From NCBI GenBank assembly GCA_016748015.1, contig JAAOMT010000034.1, forward strand, positions 272,277 to 336,276: DNA of 64,000 nt, in the 5' to 3' direction. The position numbers and the translations under genes were made by a program. Shown here in pieces: positions 51,393-63,983 of this stretch. Numbering within the stretch: the first letter of the stretch is position 1; each line of letters opens with the position of its first letter. The notes beneath the pieces were generated by a model that was given only the letters and a program-made list of their open reading frames with translations, did not search any database and was not told where the DNA came from. The DNA comes from Geosiphon pyriformis (lineage: Eukaryota; Glomeromycota; Glomeromycetes; Archaeosporales; Geosiphonaceae).

Positions 51393-51748
51393 AAACAAAA
51401 AAAACACAAAACATTAATAGCTTTAAATATTTTTCTCTAATAAAACAATAAAGTTTTTTATTAATTAATAATAATATAAATAATTTTGATTAAAATTTAT
51501 TTTTTTAAGAATAAATACAAATAAGTTTTTTAATAAATTTGTAATAAAAATTTAATTTTTAATATTATTTTTTATTTTTTTAATTAATTTTAAATAAGAA
51601 TAATATTAAAAAACTTTTTTTCTCATTCATCCCAAATTCCCAAAAAGAGTCAAAAGTTTTTTTTAAAAGAAGTTTTTTCAACATTTAGTACAATAAAACC
51701 AAACCGTTTTTTGATTTCGAAACTACTGTTGGCCTTAGTATTGCTGTC

Positions 51749-53540
51749 ATAAAGAAAGTTATTAAAGAGTCTGGTACTGGTAGAGGTTTTAAGCCTGTTT
51801 TGTCAAGGAAAAAAAGAAAAGGTGTCACTTTGGAAGAGAGTGTTGGTGGCAAAGAGGTACCAACCAAGGTGCCTGGTGGTTATTTATGGAGTTCTGAGAC
51901 TGGTGACACTATTGAGTCTGAAAGTATTGATATGGAAGAGAAATGTCTAGTGAAAAAAACTAGCTTTGACTATGGTGAAAGTGGCACTATTGCTGATGAG
52001 AATTATGATTAAATGCCTAAAAGACCAGGTATTAAAACTAAGAAGACTTTGGGCAAGCTATTAGGAAAGATAGATTTCTCAAATCTTGATATTGATGATG
52101 ATGTTCTCTTGGATGCCTCCTTAGAACTTCTTTCTCCCTTAAAGAATTTGGTTTCTGTTTCTGTTAGAAAGTCTTTTGCTTTGAATATCAGTTCGGATAA
52201 AGTAATTGAAAAATTCTCTTAAGAAAAGTTGATAATGATTAGAAGATTTTTTTCAAAAGTTAATGGTTTTAGGAAGGCTTTTACTTTCTTAAAATTTTCT
52301 GGGATCATCTGTGCTTTCTTTATTTCTGAAGTTAGCTTGGTGCAAGTTATGAAAAAGGCAAAAGCGGCAAATATTTTGGTAAACACCAATTTCAAAAAAT
52401 TAAATACTCACTCAAATCAGGCTGTAATAGTTAAGAAAATTCCAGTTGAAACATTGACTAAGACTGTGCATACTGTACTATCTGAGTTTGGACTAATTAA
52501 GTCAATCAAGATGCAATTGATAGGGCTGTGGCAGAAAGCAGTAGTAGAATTTGAGCAATCGGATCATGCTGATTTGGTTACAGCTGAATGGTCTATCTTA
52601 ATTGAAAAAAATGCTATGCATATTGTCAGAGCTAATTCAGACAAAGAATTATGGGATGCAAGAGATTATCATAGGGCACTGCTTTACACACTGCCAATGG
52701 GGACTAATGTTCATAATATCTGGGACTTTGTTAGATCTGTAGGTAAGAAAACATGTGTCATCAATCACCATTCAGTTACATATGTCCGAATCAGGTGTGC
52801 TGTTGTTTGTTTTGATTTTATTGAATTATTGGATGCTGCCAAAAAAACCACACTAGTGCTTAGGGACATTAATTTGTATTGGTCTAGTCTTATGTCTACC
52901 AAATGTGCCAAGTATGAGAAGACAGATTATATATCATTGAGCTGTACTGAAAATGAAAAAATTTTTTCTGGTAGCCTATTGTGTAGAGTGCTTTCAGATG
53001 CAAGTAAAAGCAGGCTGGCTGCAATCTATGTCAAACAATCTGTTCCAGTTGCTCATTTTGTTTCTTTTGGTGGTATCTTTTAGGCTAAGGTAGCTGGTAG
53101 GTCTTTTTTTCCTCCTCTTTCTGGCCAGATTGTTTTGCTAAATGTTGGCTCCTCTTTGAAGATAAAGCCATTCCTACCAGTTGTAACAGAAATCAATGAT
53201 AGGTTTGCTGCTCTTGAGCACAGTCTTGTTAGCTTTGAAAAGCATGTTAATATGCTGGCTAAAAAGTTGGATGCACTTGGGCCAATGGTTTCTCAGCTTA
53301 GCCTTAAATGTTAGCTATTGGTGACTCCTTCATCACAGAATCAAGAGGCAAATATAGTGATGAGTGAGAGTTTGGGTGTGGTCACTGGTGGTGAGACTGT
53401 TGCAAGAGTAGTGATTTTCGATTCTTTTGTTATTGAGAAAATGGAGGACACTTTAAAAAATCTTGCAATTACAGTTATAGACCTTTTGGCCAAAATGGAC
53501 AATACCAGTTTGGTTCCTGCTGTTTTCTCTTCTCAATAAT
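51749..53540 (+). pseudogene. LINE copy C ORF1, stops and destroyed zinc knuckle
   Basis: Frames 51800-52012, 52013-52222 and 52229-53083 plus 53318-53539 reconstruct the ORF1 order, with TAA in D-stop-MP and S-stop-EK positions where copies A and B have Gln, and a TAG at about 53082 where they have Trp. The knuckle at 52904-52945 reads CAKYEKTDYISLSC: the second Cys and the His are both Tyr, so zinc binding is lost. Confidence 0.85.
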
Positions 53541-53544
53541 AGAG

Positions 53545-54400
53545 CTAGTATAGAAGTTTACTACATGTAATGTTTGAGGTCTCAATGTCTCTGTTAAGCA
53601 AGAAGATGTTGTTCATTGGCACAAAGAGTCTGAAAATATGATATCTATTATTACAGAAACAAAATTAAGATTCAGTATCAAGCCTTAGATTGCTAATAAG
53701 TTTGAGGGGGTGTGTGTCTTTACATTTGGCTTGGATAAAGATTTTCTCAGTACTGGGGTCACTGTGATTATAAGCAATTCTTTGGTTTGCTATGTGTCTA
53801 AGATTAAAGAGGTTTCTGACCAGGTTATTTTAGTTTGACTTTTATTCAAAGACAAGCTTTCAGTCACAGTTCTGGGTTTGTATGCAGGTGCTTCTTCTGA
53901 AACCAGATTTGGTCAGACTTTGAAGATAAACTCTGTAATTGTGGAAGCTGTTAACTCTAGCACTTTTGTGGTTTTGGGTGAGGATTTTAATGAGAATAGG
54001 TCTGGTAGGAGTGCAACCTTTAGGTTTTGTTTGGATCTGAGTTTGGTCAATTCGTTTGCCAATTATTATATAGTAAAGACTTTTACATGAAGCAATTCAT
54101 AGGGAGTTAAAAAGACAATTGATTTTATTTTTGTCAGCAGAAATCTTTCTTCTGCTGTTGCTGATCATCAGGTCTGCTTTGTGTCTGGTTCTTTCAATAC
54201 TAATTATAATGTTGTTTTGGTTTCAATTGGTTTGGGTGAACTCCTAGATGTTTGGTTGAATAGCTTGCATAAACAGGCTAATAAGGATCATTGAAAGTTT
54301 AAAATCAAAGATGCTGATGGTCCCAAGTGGACTGGATTTAGGAATTGCTTTTTTGTCAAGCTTTTAACAGATGCTGATGAATTTCTTGGTGCTAAAACTC
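53545..54400 (+). pseudogene. LINE copy C endonuclease, inactivated
   Basis: LGLYAGASSE and VVLGEDFNEN (53878-54090) and TIDFIFVS correspond to the copy B motifs. The terminal DHKAV motif has become NYNVV at about 54200, replacing the catalytic Asp and His. Several TGA/TAG stops replace Trp and Gln codons. The ORF2 start ATG seen in A and B is not preserved. Confidence 0.82.
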
Positions 54401-54408
54401 ATAGTAAT

Positions 54409-56980
54409 GTGAATGCTATGTGGGCAGTTTTGGAGAGGGTGGTGGTGGAATCAGCTAACAAAACATTTTCAAGACATTGGTTTAGTGAGTTTTATTGTTC
54501 TAGGAATAAATTTTTTTCTAAGTTCTTTGGTTTGAAATTGTTAATTGCCAAAATTGTTAAAAAGTTTGGTTTGGGTGACTTATCTAGAGTTAATTGCCTT
54601 ATGAGAACATGGTTAACTTTGGATAGCATCAAGGCTTGTGCTTTCATTGACTTGGTTGATTTGGATGAGAAATCTGAGGTGGTTCTTGGATATTTATCAT
54701 TGATTCATAAAGAATACAGAAGATCTAAGATGTATGAGTCAAGATTGGTTGAGGAGGTTTCTATTAGATTGGTGGTATCAAAACATATAGAAAATTTCTA
54801 CTTTGACAAAGGTAGCATGATCAAAAGCATTTTGGATTGGTTATTTTGCAAAGTTGTTTTGAATCACTTAGTGGTGGATGATAAATTGATTTTAGAACCT
54901 AAAAAAGTAAAGCTCAATATTGATAAGATTATAGAGGGTTAAACTAAAAAACAGGCAGTATCTTTGGTGGTGCCTGACCTTTGGGCTCATCAGTATGCTC
55001 TATTGGATTATGTACAGAATTGTGCTTTTTCTAGTGTAATGGGTGCTGTTGGCTTAAGTGAGTTGCTCTTGGTTGTCAATAATTTGCCCAATGGTAAAGC
55101 TGCTGGCTTGTCTAGCATCTCTAATAAACTTTGGAAGCATGGCAATGATAGAGTGTTAGGATATTTTTTGAGATTGTTAAATACATGTTTGTTGGTTGGT
55201 AGTGTTCCTGTTTTGTGGAGGAGGGCTTGGGTTTCAATAATTCCTAAATTTTATGATTGGGATAGGGTTCTTACAAATACACAGCCTATAGCTTTGATTG
55301 AGACTGCCAAGAAGATTCTCTCCAAAATTTTTTTGATAGGATCTCTTCTGTATACAGCAAGTTTGGTGTTCTTTGTGGTGATAACTTTTCTGTTTTGAAG
55401 AGTATGTCTATCCAATCTCTTGTGTTTGTGGTTGGTTTAGTTGTCAAAAATGCTCTAGAAAAGGATCATGAACTTTGGTTGGTTCTTTAGGACATGCACA
55501 AGGCCTATGACTCTGTAAGTTGGCTTTACTTGGATACTAGCTTACATCGGATTAAAATGTGTAATAAGTTTATCAGATTCTTTGGTAGCATACATGGTAA
55601 CAGGATTAATAGGATTATGACTGATTTCAGTCTTACTAATGAATACAGAGTTTGCAACAGCTTGGATCAAGGTAAGGTCTTTTTGCCTCTTCTCTAGAGA
55701 ATTTTCTACAATTCTTTTCTATGCAAAGTTAAGAGGCATGAGCATTTGTGTAGTTATCAAATTGATACTAAGTTTGTGGCAAGAACTGGAAAAATTGAGA
55801 CTAGTAGTAGGTTGTCTTCTTTTTTTGCTGCAGGTGTATTTGTGGATGATACAATTTGGGTTGGTAATTGTCAAGTGTCAATGCAGTATGCTCTGAATAT
55901 TGCTAGTGAGTTTTTTGCAATTAATAACATTTCTATTAAAAATGAAAAAACTGTGGCCATTCCTATTAATCAAGGTATTAAGATGGCTTCATTAAACATA
56001 AATGGTCAGCCAATTTCAATAGCTAGAAAGAGTAAGACTCATAGATACTTGGGTATTTTTCTATCTACTGAAGGGTTGTCTAAGCCGAGTGTAGCTAAAG
56101 CTCATTCTGATGTGCACTTTTTTGTCAATGTGGTGCTAAAAAAGGTTATTACTGACAAGCAGTTCTCTTATTTGGTTTCAGCTGTTCTACAGCCCATTGT
56201 TAGCTACAGGATCCAGTTTAATTTTGTTTCATTAAAGGTTTGCCACAAGTGGGATGCTATGGTTTAGAAAGGTCTTAGGTCTAAAACACATTTGCCATGT
56301 GATTTTTTAGTTGAAGCATTATATTACTCCTTGTTATATGGCTTGAAGTCTTTTAAGCAATTGCAGTCAAAGTGTAAATTAGCTGCTGTAGTTTCATTTT
56401 CCAATGCTTCTGGCATTCTCAGGTATTTATTCAATCATAGATTTTTGGATTTGCAGATTCTGGGTTGGGCTCTGCTGAACTCCTTGCAGTTCCCTATTAA
56501 GTTATGTATTAGTTCTGTGAACAATTTTCTGGCTGGTGTGGTTAGAATTTTTTTGGATAATAAACTGTCTTTAACCAATAATTTACCAAGTGCTTTTTAC
56601 AGTCTTGGTGCATTTCCTATATCTTCTGTATTGAGAAATGCTTTTTACTTTAGCTCGATTCATTCATTAAAACATTTTGGTATTACTTTTGGTAATAGGC
56701 TGTTTGATAAAAAGGGTCACATGATAGATTGGAAGACTTTTTATCATTAGAAAAGATTGAATTTAAGAGGCCCTGTTTCTTTCTGGTTTGTGACTGTTTC
56801 AAAGTTTTTGATGGAGATAAACTCTTTATTGGTTGTTTCTGCTGGAAGCAGTTTTTTATCTAAGCTAGATGTTTTGAATTCCATGGAGTTTTCTAATATT
56901 CAAAGTGGTTTGCATAAAATATGGTCTGGTTTATTTGACATTGTTACTCATAAAAAAAAAACAGATATAAAAAAACAGTA
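54409..56980 (+). pseudogene. LINE copy C reverse transcriptase and connection
   Basis: It contains NGKAAGLSSISNKLW, WVSIIPKFYDW, KAYDSVSWLYL after a TAG that replaces Gln, and the intact catalytic box VFVDDTIWVG (55746-56267) with IKNEKTVAI downstream. The connection region (56292-56981) ends before RNase H. Stops and frame changes occur at about 55400, 55490, 55695 and 56265. Confidence 0.87.
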
Positions 56981-56997
56981 GACCAATAAAAAAGTAG

Positions 56998-57764
56998 TAG
57001 TTAGCACGTAAACATATTGCTCAGCAATATAGAGCAATGTCAGAAATCATGGCATATTGCTCAGCAATGTGAGCATTACTTGAGAAATTATAGAACATTG
57101 TTCGAAAATATGAGTGATCTTGTAGAACTTAAATTATGTATATATAGTGATAGTATTGAAAGTAGAAAAGACAGAATCTTTTAATTGGAGACCTCCCAGT
57201 TTAGATTTCATCTAAGTGACTTTCCAAATTCACAAATATCAATAAATAATTATTTACTATTTCAATCTATTCTTCACTATCAACACTTTATGTTGATAGT
57301 AATCACTACTTAACCACACTAAAACAATAGCTCTTAATTATGGCTATTGATGGAATACTAACTTGTAATTGTATTGACTCATTTTTTTTATTTTTTTTTA
57401 TTTTTTTTATTTTTTTTTATTTGATTTTATTGTGGTTTACTAAATCAATTAAAAGGATTAAAGCACTGAGTTATTGACATTACGGATAGTCTGGTAAAAG
57501 ATCCAGAAATAAGGATAGAATTATATATATTAATAGATAACTTACCAGAAGGGCATGACTGCTAGATTAAACTGGCCACTATGCTGAAGACAGAAATTGG
57601 GAAAACAACTTGAGGAAACAACCTAAACCAACCATAGTGAATCTCTGTTCATTATACAAAAAACTCCCCAACCAAACCTTCAGATATCAACACCAGAATA
57701 CCAACCAAGTACTAAGTTATGGATTTGTTATTTGATTTGAGATCCCAAATAATCATTTGTAACA
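56998..57764 (+). repeat. Candidate 5' LTR of gypsy-2
   Basis: The end is fixed by AACA at 57761-57764 followed by a primer site. The start is inferred from the end of LINE similarity at about 56990 and a degenerate TAGTTAGC. A TATATATAG box lies at about 57133. The length (about 767) is close to that of the gypsy-1 LTRs, but the sequence differs. The partner LTR is outside the window. Confidence 0.5.
57381..57421. repeat. (ATTTTTTTT)n low-complexity tract
   Basis: Several T8-T9 runs separated by single A. It lies within the proposed gypsy-2 LTR. Confidence 0.85.
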
Positions 57765-57766
57765 TT

Positions 57767-57784
57767 TGGTGCTCTCTGTAAAGT
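57767..57784 (+). promoter_or_regulatory. gypsy-2 tRNA primer binding site
   Basis: TGGTGCTCTCTGTAAAGT begins two bases after the LTR end AACA. Its first bases match the gypsy-1 primer site (TGGTGCTTCT). Confidence 0.65.
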
Positions 57785-57826
57785 ATAATCCTACAAAAAA
57801 CCAGCACCAATTACATCATCCAAAAG

Positions 57827-59640
57827 TGGCAGAATCAGAATCAATAGGAGCAAACCATTTAGAATTCACAAAATTCTTATTTTAACACTACTGTTAACAT
57901 TTAGAATTAAACCACAGTCACATATCAGCAGAATTAGCCTTTAATTTCTACATCAATAAGAGAATTGTCTATCTGTTAGGAACATCAGTAAATACTGAGT
58001 CAGCAAGGGAAACCTTTTACAACAAATTAATTCAAAACACTAGCCTATCAACAAACCACAATTTCGCATCTATCATCACAGAAATCAATAAAGAAATTGA
58101 ATATTACACCCAACAAAGATATCTAATTACATATGTTAGTAAAAGAAAAGGAAAACTGCAAACACCAGCAGTAACACCCCAAAGGATACAACCACCCACT
58201 TAGAAGAAAACCAGAGTTGAATCACCAACAAACTCATTATACCACTATACACCCAGAAGTGCCATCAACATTACATCAACAGATGTGTTCACATCAACTA
58301 TAACATTAACATTTGGACAATTTCCATTCCAAAGTAAACAAAGAAAAGAAGATTTTCTAGGACCATATGATATGTATTTCAAAAGATTTAAGTTATGATT
58401 GCCAATGCTATTAGGACTTTGATCTCCACTACCTCAACCAGATTTTGAAACTGTGAGTTCTTGAGAAGTAATGGATTCATAAGAACAAGAAAAAAAGGAA
58501 GAAGAATTTGAAGATCAAGAATTTATTTACCAGAATCCGATCACTGAAAACCCAGAAATTGAAACTCCAAACTTTCAAACACAGCACAATCAGAACGATC
58601 GAAACCCCAACATTAATAATCAACAACACTTACCTCCAAGAATTGTAATTAATACACTACCAGTTCCACCAATTGACAAACAGCAACAACAACAACTACT
58701 TCAACCACCCCAATAACCACAGCAGCTGCTTCAATAGCCACAATCACAACTTCAACAACCAAACTTAGATCCAATGGCCTATGCTCCAATAGCAAAGCTT
58801 GAGAAGTTCACTGACAAAGAGGATAATGCCCAAATATGGCTCAACAACATTAAAAAGATCATTACAGTCAATAGATGGAACAACGCAAAAGCATTCCAAG
58901 CCATCCTCTATTTCTTGCAGAATACTGCTAACTCGTGGTATCAAAGTTTAACTGCCAAACCTCAAAAATTCCAGGAATTTAAGATTGCATTTTTAGGATA
59001 TTTCAGTAATAACAACAGCATTAACCACCTAGTAAACACTTTCACCACCATCAAACAAGGAGAAAATGAAGCAGTTACTACTTACTTAGGATGCTTTCAC
59101 AGAAATCTGCACCAAATTCAGACCATACAGGCTGATTATTTTACAGTACCACAAATCCTAAATCAATTTATCAGAGGCCTGCACAGTAATATCCTTCAAC
59201 ACATATGCCCAATGCATTCAGCAGACTTTTAAGCTGCAGTTACCAATGCCAGAAATTTTGAAGCAGCTGAACTCGAAGCTAACCATGTCCAAACTGTAAA
59301 TCTAGTAATGAATGGATCATCTGAATTGAATTCCAAATTAAAACAATTCAGTAATTCCATTAACCAGAAACTTGAAGGGTACTTAGCTAACAATTATGCA
59401 ATTTATTAATCACCACAACGATACAATAATTCTAGAAATGCTAATCACTTTCAGAATCAGTTGTGTCCATTATCATTGACCAATTAACAGTGGCAACAAG
59501 AAACACATGTTTGCCACTATTGTGATAAACAAGGACACCTACAAATCAACTGCTGTTATTGCTTAAATAACCAACGATTGGGAAATCAATATTGAAACCC
59601 CAATTGCTGGTTTTAAATTCTGAATAACCTACCAAACTCA
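57827..59640 (+). pseudogene. gypsy-2 Gag with CCHC knuckle, many Gln-to-stop changes
   Basis: The reading frame probably starts at about 57827 (GTG GCA GAA TCA; no ATG there now). The capsid-like core 58774-59232 contains FTDKEDNAQIWLNNI, NTANSWYQSL and ENEAVTTYLGCFHR, typical of Retrotrans_gag. A CCHC knuckle CHYCDKQGHLQINC lies at about 59511-59552 with correct spacing. Stops fall in Gln-rich runs, for example TAA and TAG in the run around 58711-58736 where neighbours are CAA/CAG, and again at 59230-59780. Confidence 0.85.
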
Positions 59641-59853
59641 GAGCCATATCATCAGAATTACCTACTTATGATGCAGCAGCCACTTTATTAACCACTAGTA
59701 TATCAAGCACCAATTTATTAACTGACAACACTGGCAATTTATCAACCATAGTCACAACTCATTTATCAGCCACAGCCTTAGATAATCTATTAGCCTCAAC
59801 AAATTCAAACACTGCCACAAAACTTATCTCAAAATAGAACCCAAAGACTGAGA

Positions 59854-60500
59854 TTGACTCAACAAAGCTGGAGATTGTCAATAGTGATCCATCAACTGAT
59901 CCTCAGTTCCACAGCACAACCATCAAAATTTCGACAACAGAATTTGGGCACTGAGAACTTTCAAAACCTGAATGTCCAACACTATTTAAGTCTTCTGGTT
60001 ACCCCAAAAGACACTTCATCCAACAACCTGGAAACCAACCAAGAAAAATCACCCATCAACAACATACCTCTAGCTACCATTACCAATAACGAATTACTAG
60101 CAGCAATTTTTTCTTTTGAACTCAAGGAAACCACAACAGTTCTATTATTTAGTGGAGCCATTCTTGACACCAAACCAATCACTGCCATGTACACTGATGC
60201 AAAAGTTGATGGCCATGTCATCAAACTGATCTTAGATAGTGAATCAGCTGACAGCATCATTACACAACAACTTATGGACCAATTAGGTCACTGAGTTGAT
60301 TACACTGTTAGCACTCACATAATCATAACTGATGGGGCAACCAAAACCCCTATTGGTGAAATTAATGACTTCCCTTTTGAAGTCAATGGCATCATTATAT
60401 CTATCAAAGTCCTAGTGATGGAAGCAATCCAATATCAGGCATTAGTAGGAAATGATTGATTATCTAAAACCAACACCATACTGGACTGGACGATGCAGAA
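59854..60500 (+). pseudogene. gypsy-2 aspartic protease, active site mutated
   Basis: The retropepsin motif LILDSES at 60226-60246 is followed by SIITQQLMDQLG. The invariant Gly of D-S/T-G is Glu (GAA at 60241-60243), a G-to-A type change expected to abolish activity. After a stop at 60295 the frame goes on with VLVMEAIQYQALVGND, the usual end of the domain, and then a further TGA. Confidence 0.85.
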
Positions 60501-60889
60501 GCTCTAACTTAGCCAAAATGGTCAATACACACATATACCAGCCATGTATGGCCATTTCAAGACCACTAACTTGACAATACCACTCATCAAATTCGAGGAA
60601 GAAGAGAAAAAATTTACATGGGAAGCCTACCAAGTTTCCTGGGCCAACACAAAACACAATGAGCTACCACCAATACCTTCATGGGATGACAATGGCAAAG
60701 GAAAGCAAAGAGAAGAACTTACCTGAAACACAGACCAAGACTGGGAAACCAACTATGATTCAGAAGAACCAATAACTTGGGAATGAGATGAGAAGAAAAA
60801 AGAGAAAGAAAAAGTGAAGAAAGTAGAGCCACTACCAACTGCTATTTACAACCCTTACACATATACACCACTCTAACAATTAAGCTATT

Positions 60890-61770
60890 ATCGACCAAAG
60901 CTGATATGTGTTGATTGTGGCAAGAAATTGTCATCAATGGGTGCATACTGTGGCAACAATGAGGAATACCAAATAGCAACCAAATTCTACTGCTGCACAT
61001 GTATCATAGAATGTTTTGGACAACTAAAATAGCAAGGAAAATGGGACAACAAACTTTGCTTAGCTTGTGATGAAACTCTCCTTGATAAAAGAATATGGAA
61101 TGACATTTCTGGGAGAGAAGGAACCTGTGACAAATTGTGTTAGTACACAATTCTCATAAGTGACTGGGTGCGAAAAAGAACACCTATAGATGCTATCTGG
61201 AAACAAGCAGTCAAATGTCTAAACAGCTGTTCACATGATAATGACAAAATTTGGCGAATAGCTCTCACCAAAATTAAAGGAGTGTTACCAGAAGAAATAA
61301 AGACAATCAAAAACAACTCACCTGAATCCATAGAACTTGACTGGGACCCAGAACCAATTATAAATCTCTTGGACCCAGAACAATTCTACAAACATTATCA
61401 AGAGCTAGCACCTACAAAAGAAGAGCAGGAGCAATACTTGAAAGAAATCAACACTCAACTATGTGACCACTGTTTGATTCCATGTGACTTTTAATATTGT
61501 AATGAGTGTGACCTTATTTACAATTCACCATCATACATAATCTACATGATCCCAAAAAAAGACAAATCAATGAGTGGCTGCACATTAGAATTGAAATCAA
61601 TTCTTAATTCTGATTCAAACTCCAATAATAATGATGATAAAAACAATAGTTCCAGCTCAATTCAATATGGTCACAATAACAGCAATTGCAACTCAGATTC
61701 AAACTCAGATTCAAATTCCAAAGCATATATCACACTCTCTGATCTTATCAAGAAACAAGAACTGAAATAG
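60890..61770 (+). pseudogene. gypsy-2 cysteine-rich region between protease and dUTPase
   Basis: Repeated CxxC pairs (CVDCGK, CCTC, CLACDE, CDHCLIPC and YCNEC) span roughly 60897-61560, suggesting two or three zinc-ribbon-like modules. A Ser/Asn-rich linker (SDSNSNNNDD, SNSDSNSDSN) leads into the dUTPase. Three stops interrupt it (about 61030, 61141 and 61493), each where a Gln codon would fit. I cannot name the domain; nucleic-acid binding is a guess. Confidence 0.65.
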
Positions 61771-61794
61771 TTCAGTGATAATAACAAAGATATT

Positions 61795-62196
61795 ATGCCT
61801 AAATGCACACATAATACTGATGCAGGGTTTGATTTGAGATATCCAGGGAAAAATCCCATCAAATTGGAACCACATTCATGCACTTGTATCGATCTAAAAA
61901 TAGCACTAAAAATTCCAGCAACAACAATGGTTCAACTAGCATCCAAGAATAGTTTAGTGAAAAAGGAGATCAACATTAGAGAAGGAATAATTGACACAGG
62001 ATATGTAGGAAATATTATTGCTATGCTACAAAATGACTCAGAAAAAGCATATATCATAGATTCAAATAAAAAGATAACACAGACAATATTCTTACCTCTG
62101 GTAAAAGTAGCTCAATTAGTCTCAATAGAAAACAGAAAAGAACTAAGAATCACAGCTAGAAGGATACAGGGATTTGGATCAACAGGTAGAATAAAT
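61795..62196 (+). CDS. gypsy-2 dUTPase domain (trimeric type), fused to the following pol segment
   Basis: dUTPase cleaves dUTP to dUMP and pyrophosphate, keeping uracil out of DNA. The five motifs of the homotrimeric family are recognisable: 1, DAGFDLRY (residues 9-16); 2, LASKNSL (48-54), where the usual Arg/Lys-Ser-Ser core has an Asn; 3, GIIDTGYVGNI (64-74), with Asp and Tyr present; 4, VKVAQLV (103-109); 5, RRIQGFGSTG (122-131). The frame continues without a stop to 62829, which ends in a pre-RT segment (FASENEFGH, RVPPASHEIIHQKIN). So this is a retroelement domain, not a host gene. Motif 2 suggests weakened or lost activity. Confidence 0.88.
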
Positions 62197-63983
62197 GTAC
62201 CAGTTAATATAGTGGAGGAAAAAATTATTAACAAAGGAGAAATTATCTCAACCAATCAATTAATTTCTATTCCACCATATGACCAGTATATGTTAACTAT
62301 AAAAAGAGAAGTAAAGAATCAAGCTCAGTTGTTTGAAGCAGAAGCCACCATTTGCAAATCAGAAGAAATTAGACTCACTAATCTCTACATATCAGCCAAA
62401 AGCCCCAAAAATATCAAAATTTCCATCTACAACACAATAGAAAGTGTTATTGAAATACCAAAAAGAATCATCATTGGATATTTAACCACCAAAGTTGAGG
62501 ATCAACCACCAAACCCCATTTCAGATTTTCCACAGCTTTGTGAATATGTGGACATCACATCACAAACCATCTATGGACGAAGCAAATATTATCTGCTTCA
62601 ACCAGAACAATTAAAACAGATAAACATGGAAAATCTAGACCCACTTCAACAGATACAACTAAAAATACTACTTAGCAATTTCAATGACATCTTTGCTAGT
62701 GAAAATGAATTTGGCCACACCAACATTATCCAGCATCAGATCAAGACTAGAGATACAATGCCAATTAAACAAAGTGCATACAGAGTACCACCAGCTAGCC
62801 ATGAGATCATTCATCAAAAAATCAATTAAATGCTTAACAATGGGCTAATTCAGTCATCAATGAGTTCATGATCATTACCAGTGGTATTAGTTTGAAAGAA
62901 AAATGGGAAAATCTGTTTTTGTGTGAACTATTGAAAACTGAATAGAGTAACTAAAGGTGATAGTTATCCAACTCCAAAGATCCAAGAACTATTTAACACT
63001 TTTGGAGGAAATAAATGGTTCTCGACACTAAATTTAGATAATAGTTACTGGCAAGTAGCCATGAACCCAGCCAACAAAGAAAAAACAGCATTTACCACAA
63101 GAAAAAAAAATTTTGAGTTTGAAGTTATGCCATTTGGCTTGATGAATGCTCCAGCGACATTCCAATGGCTTATGAAAATTGTCTATACTGGATTACTATG
63201 GAAATCAGTAGTTATATACTTGGATAACACCAATGTGTTTTCAAAAACATTTGATGATCATCTGCATTATCTCCAACAAGTGTTTGAAAGATTAAGAAAA
63301 ACCAGATTGAAACTAAATACAACCAAATGTTTTTTTAGAAAAACTGAACTCAAGTTTTTGGGACATGTGGTAAGCAAAGGTGGAATCAAAACGGATCCAG
63401 ACAAGATTGAAGTAATTAAGAACTTTCTAGTACCAACCAACTTAACAGAACTAAGAGCATTTTTGGGATTCGCAGGCTATTATTGCTGCTTTATCAAAGA
63501 CTTTTCAAAATTGGCTCAGCCATTTCACCATCTACAAACCAAAAATGTGAAGTATGAATGAACTGAAGCTCAACAAGAAAGCTTATCTAAGCTCCAGTAT
63601 TGATGTATCCAGATCATAACAAGCCATTCATAATTACAACTGATGTATCTGGTCAAGCATTGGAAGCAATACTATCACAGAAAAGACCAGATAGAAGAAA
63701 ACATCCAGTAGCTTATACCAGTAGAAGCTTAAGTTTAGCAGAAAAAAACTATGAAACTCCAGCACTGGAACACTTAGCTATTTATTGGGCAGTCATAAAA
63801 TGGAAAAAATACTTGAGCCAAAAGTTTGAAATATATACAGATCACAAAGGATTGACTTCAATTCAGAAGCAAGAATTTGGAGACGATTGCCATGCCAGAT
63901 GGAAAATAGAACTTTCATCATTTAATTATACAATACATTATAAAAAGGGAAAAGACAATAGAAATACTAACGGATTGTCATGA
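62197..63983 (+). pseudogene. gypsy-2 reverse transcriptase and RNase H
   Basis: LPVVLV-stop-KKNGK and CVNY-stop-KLN (about 62875-62945) are the first RT motifs with Trp/Arg-type codons turned to stops. Then come STLNLDNSYWQVAMNP, VMPFGLMNAPATFQ and the catalytic box VIYLDNTNVFSK, where YxDD reads YLDN (AAC at 63226-63228). Connection: LRAFLGFAGYYCCFIKDFSK. RNase H: TTDVSGQALEAILSQ, AYTSRSLSLAEKNY, LEHLAIYWAV and IYTDHKGL, ending GLS at 63983. RT activity is lost by the Asp-to-Asn change alone. Confidence 0.92.

Larger units (their letters stand above)
51627..56997 (+). mobile_element. LINE copy C, cut by gypsy-2 insertion
   Basis: Plus-strand ORF1, endonuclease and RT in the same order as copies A and B, beginning with the conserved 5' segment CCCAAATTCCCAAAAAGAGT. 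It stops after the RT-RNase H connection at about 56980, where the gypsy-2 LTR begins. It is intermediate in decay: protein similarity is clear, but many Gln and Trp codons have become stops. Confidence 0.9.

Noticed and set aside
61795-62829. dUTPase as a host nuclear gene
   Set aside because: It runs in frame into the retroelement segment before RT and lies between gypsy protease and RT, so it belongs to gypsy-2.
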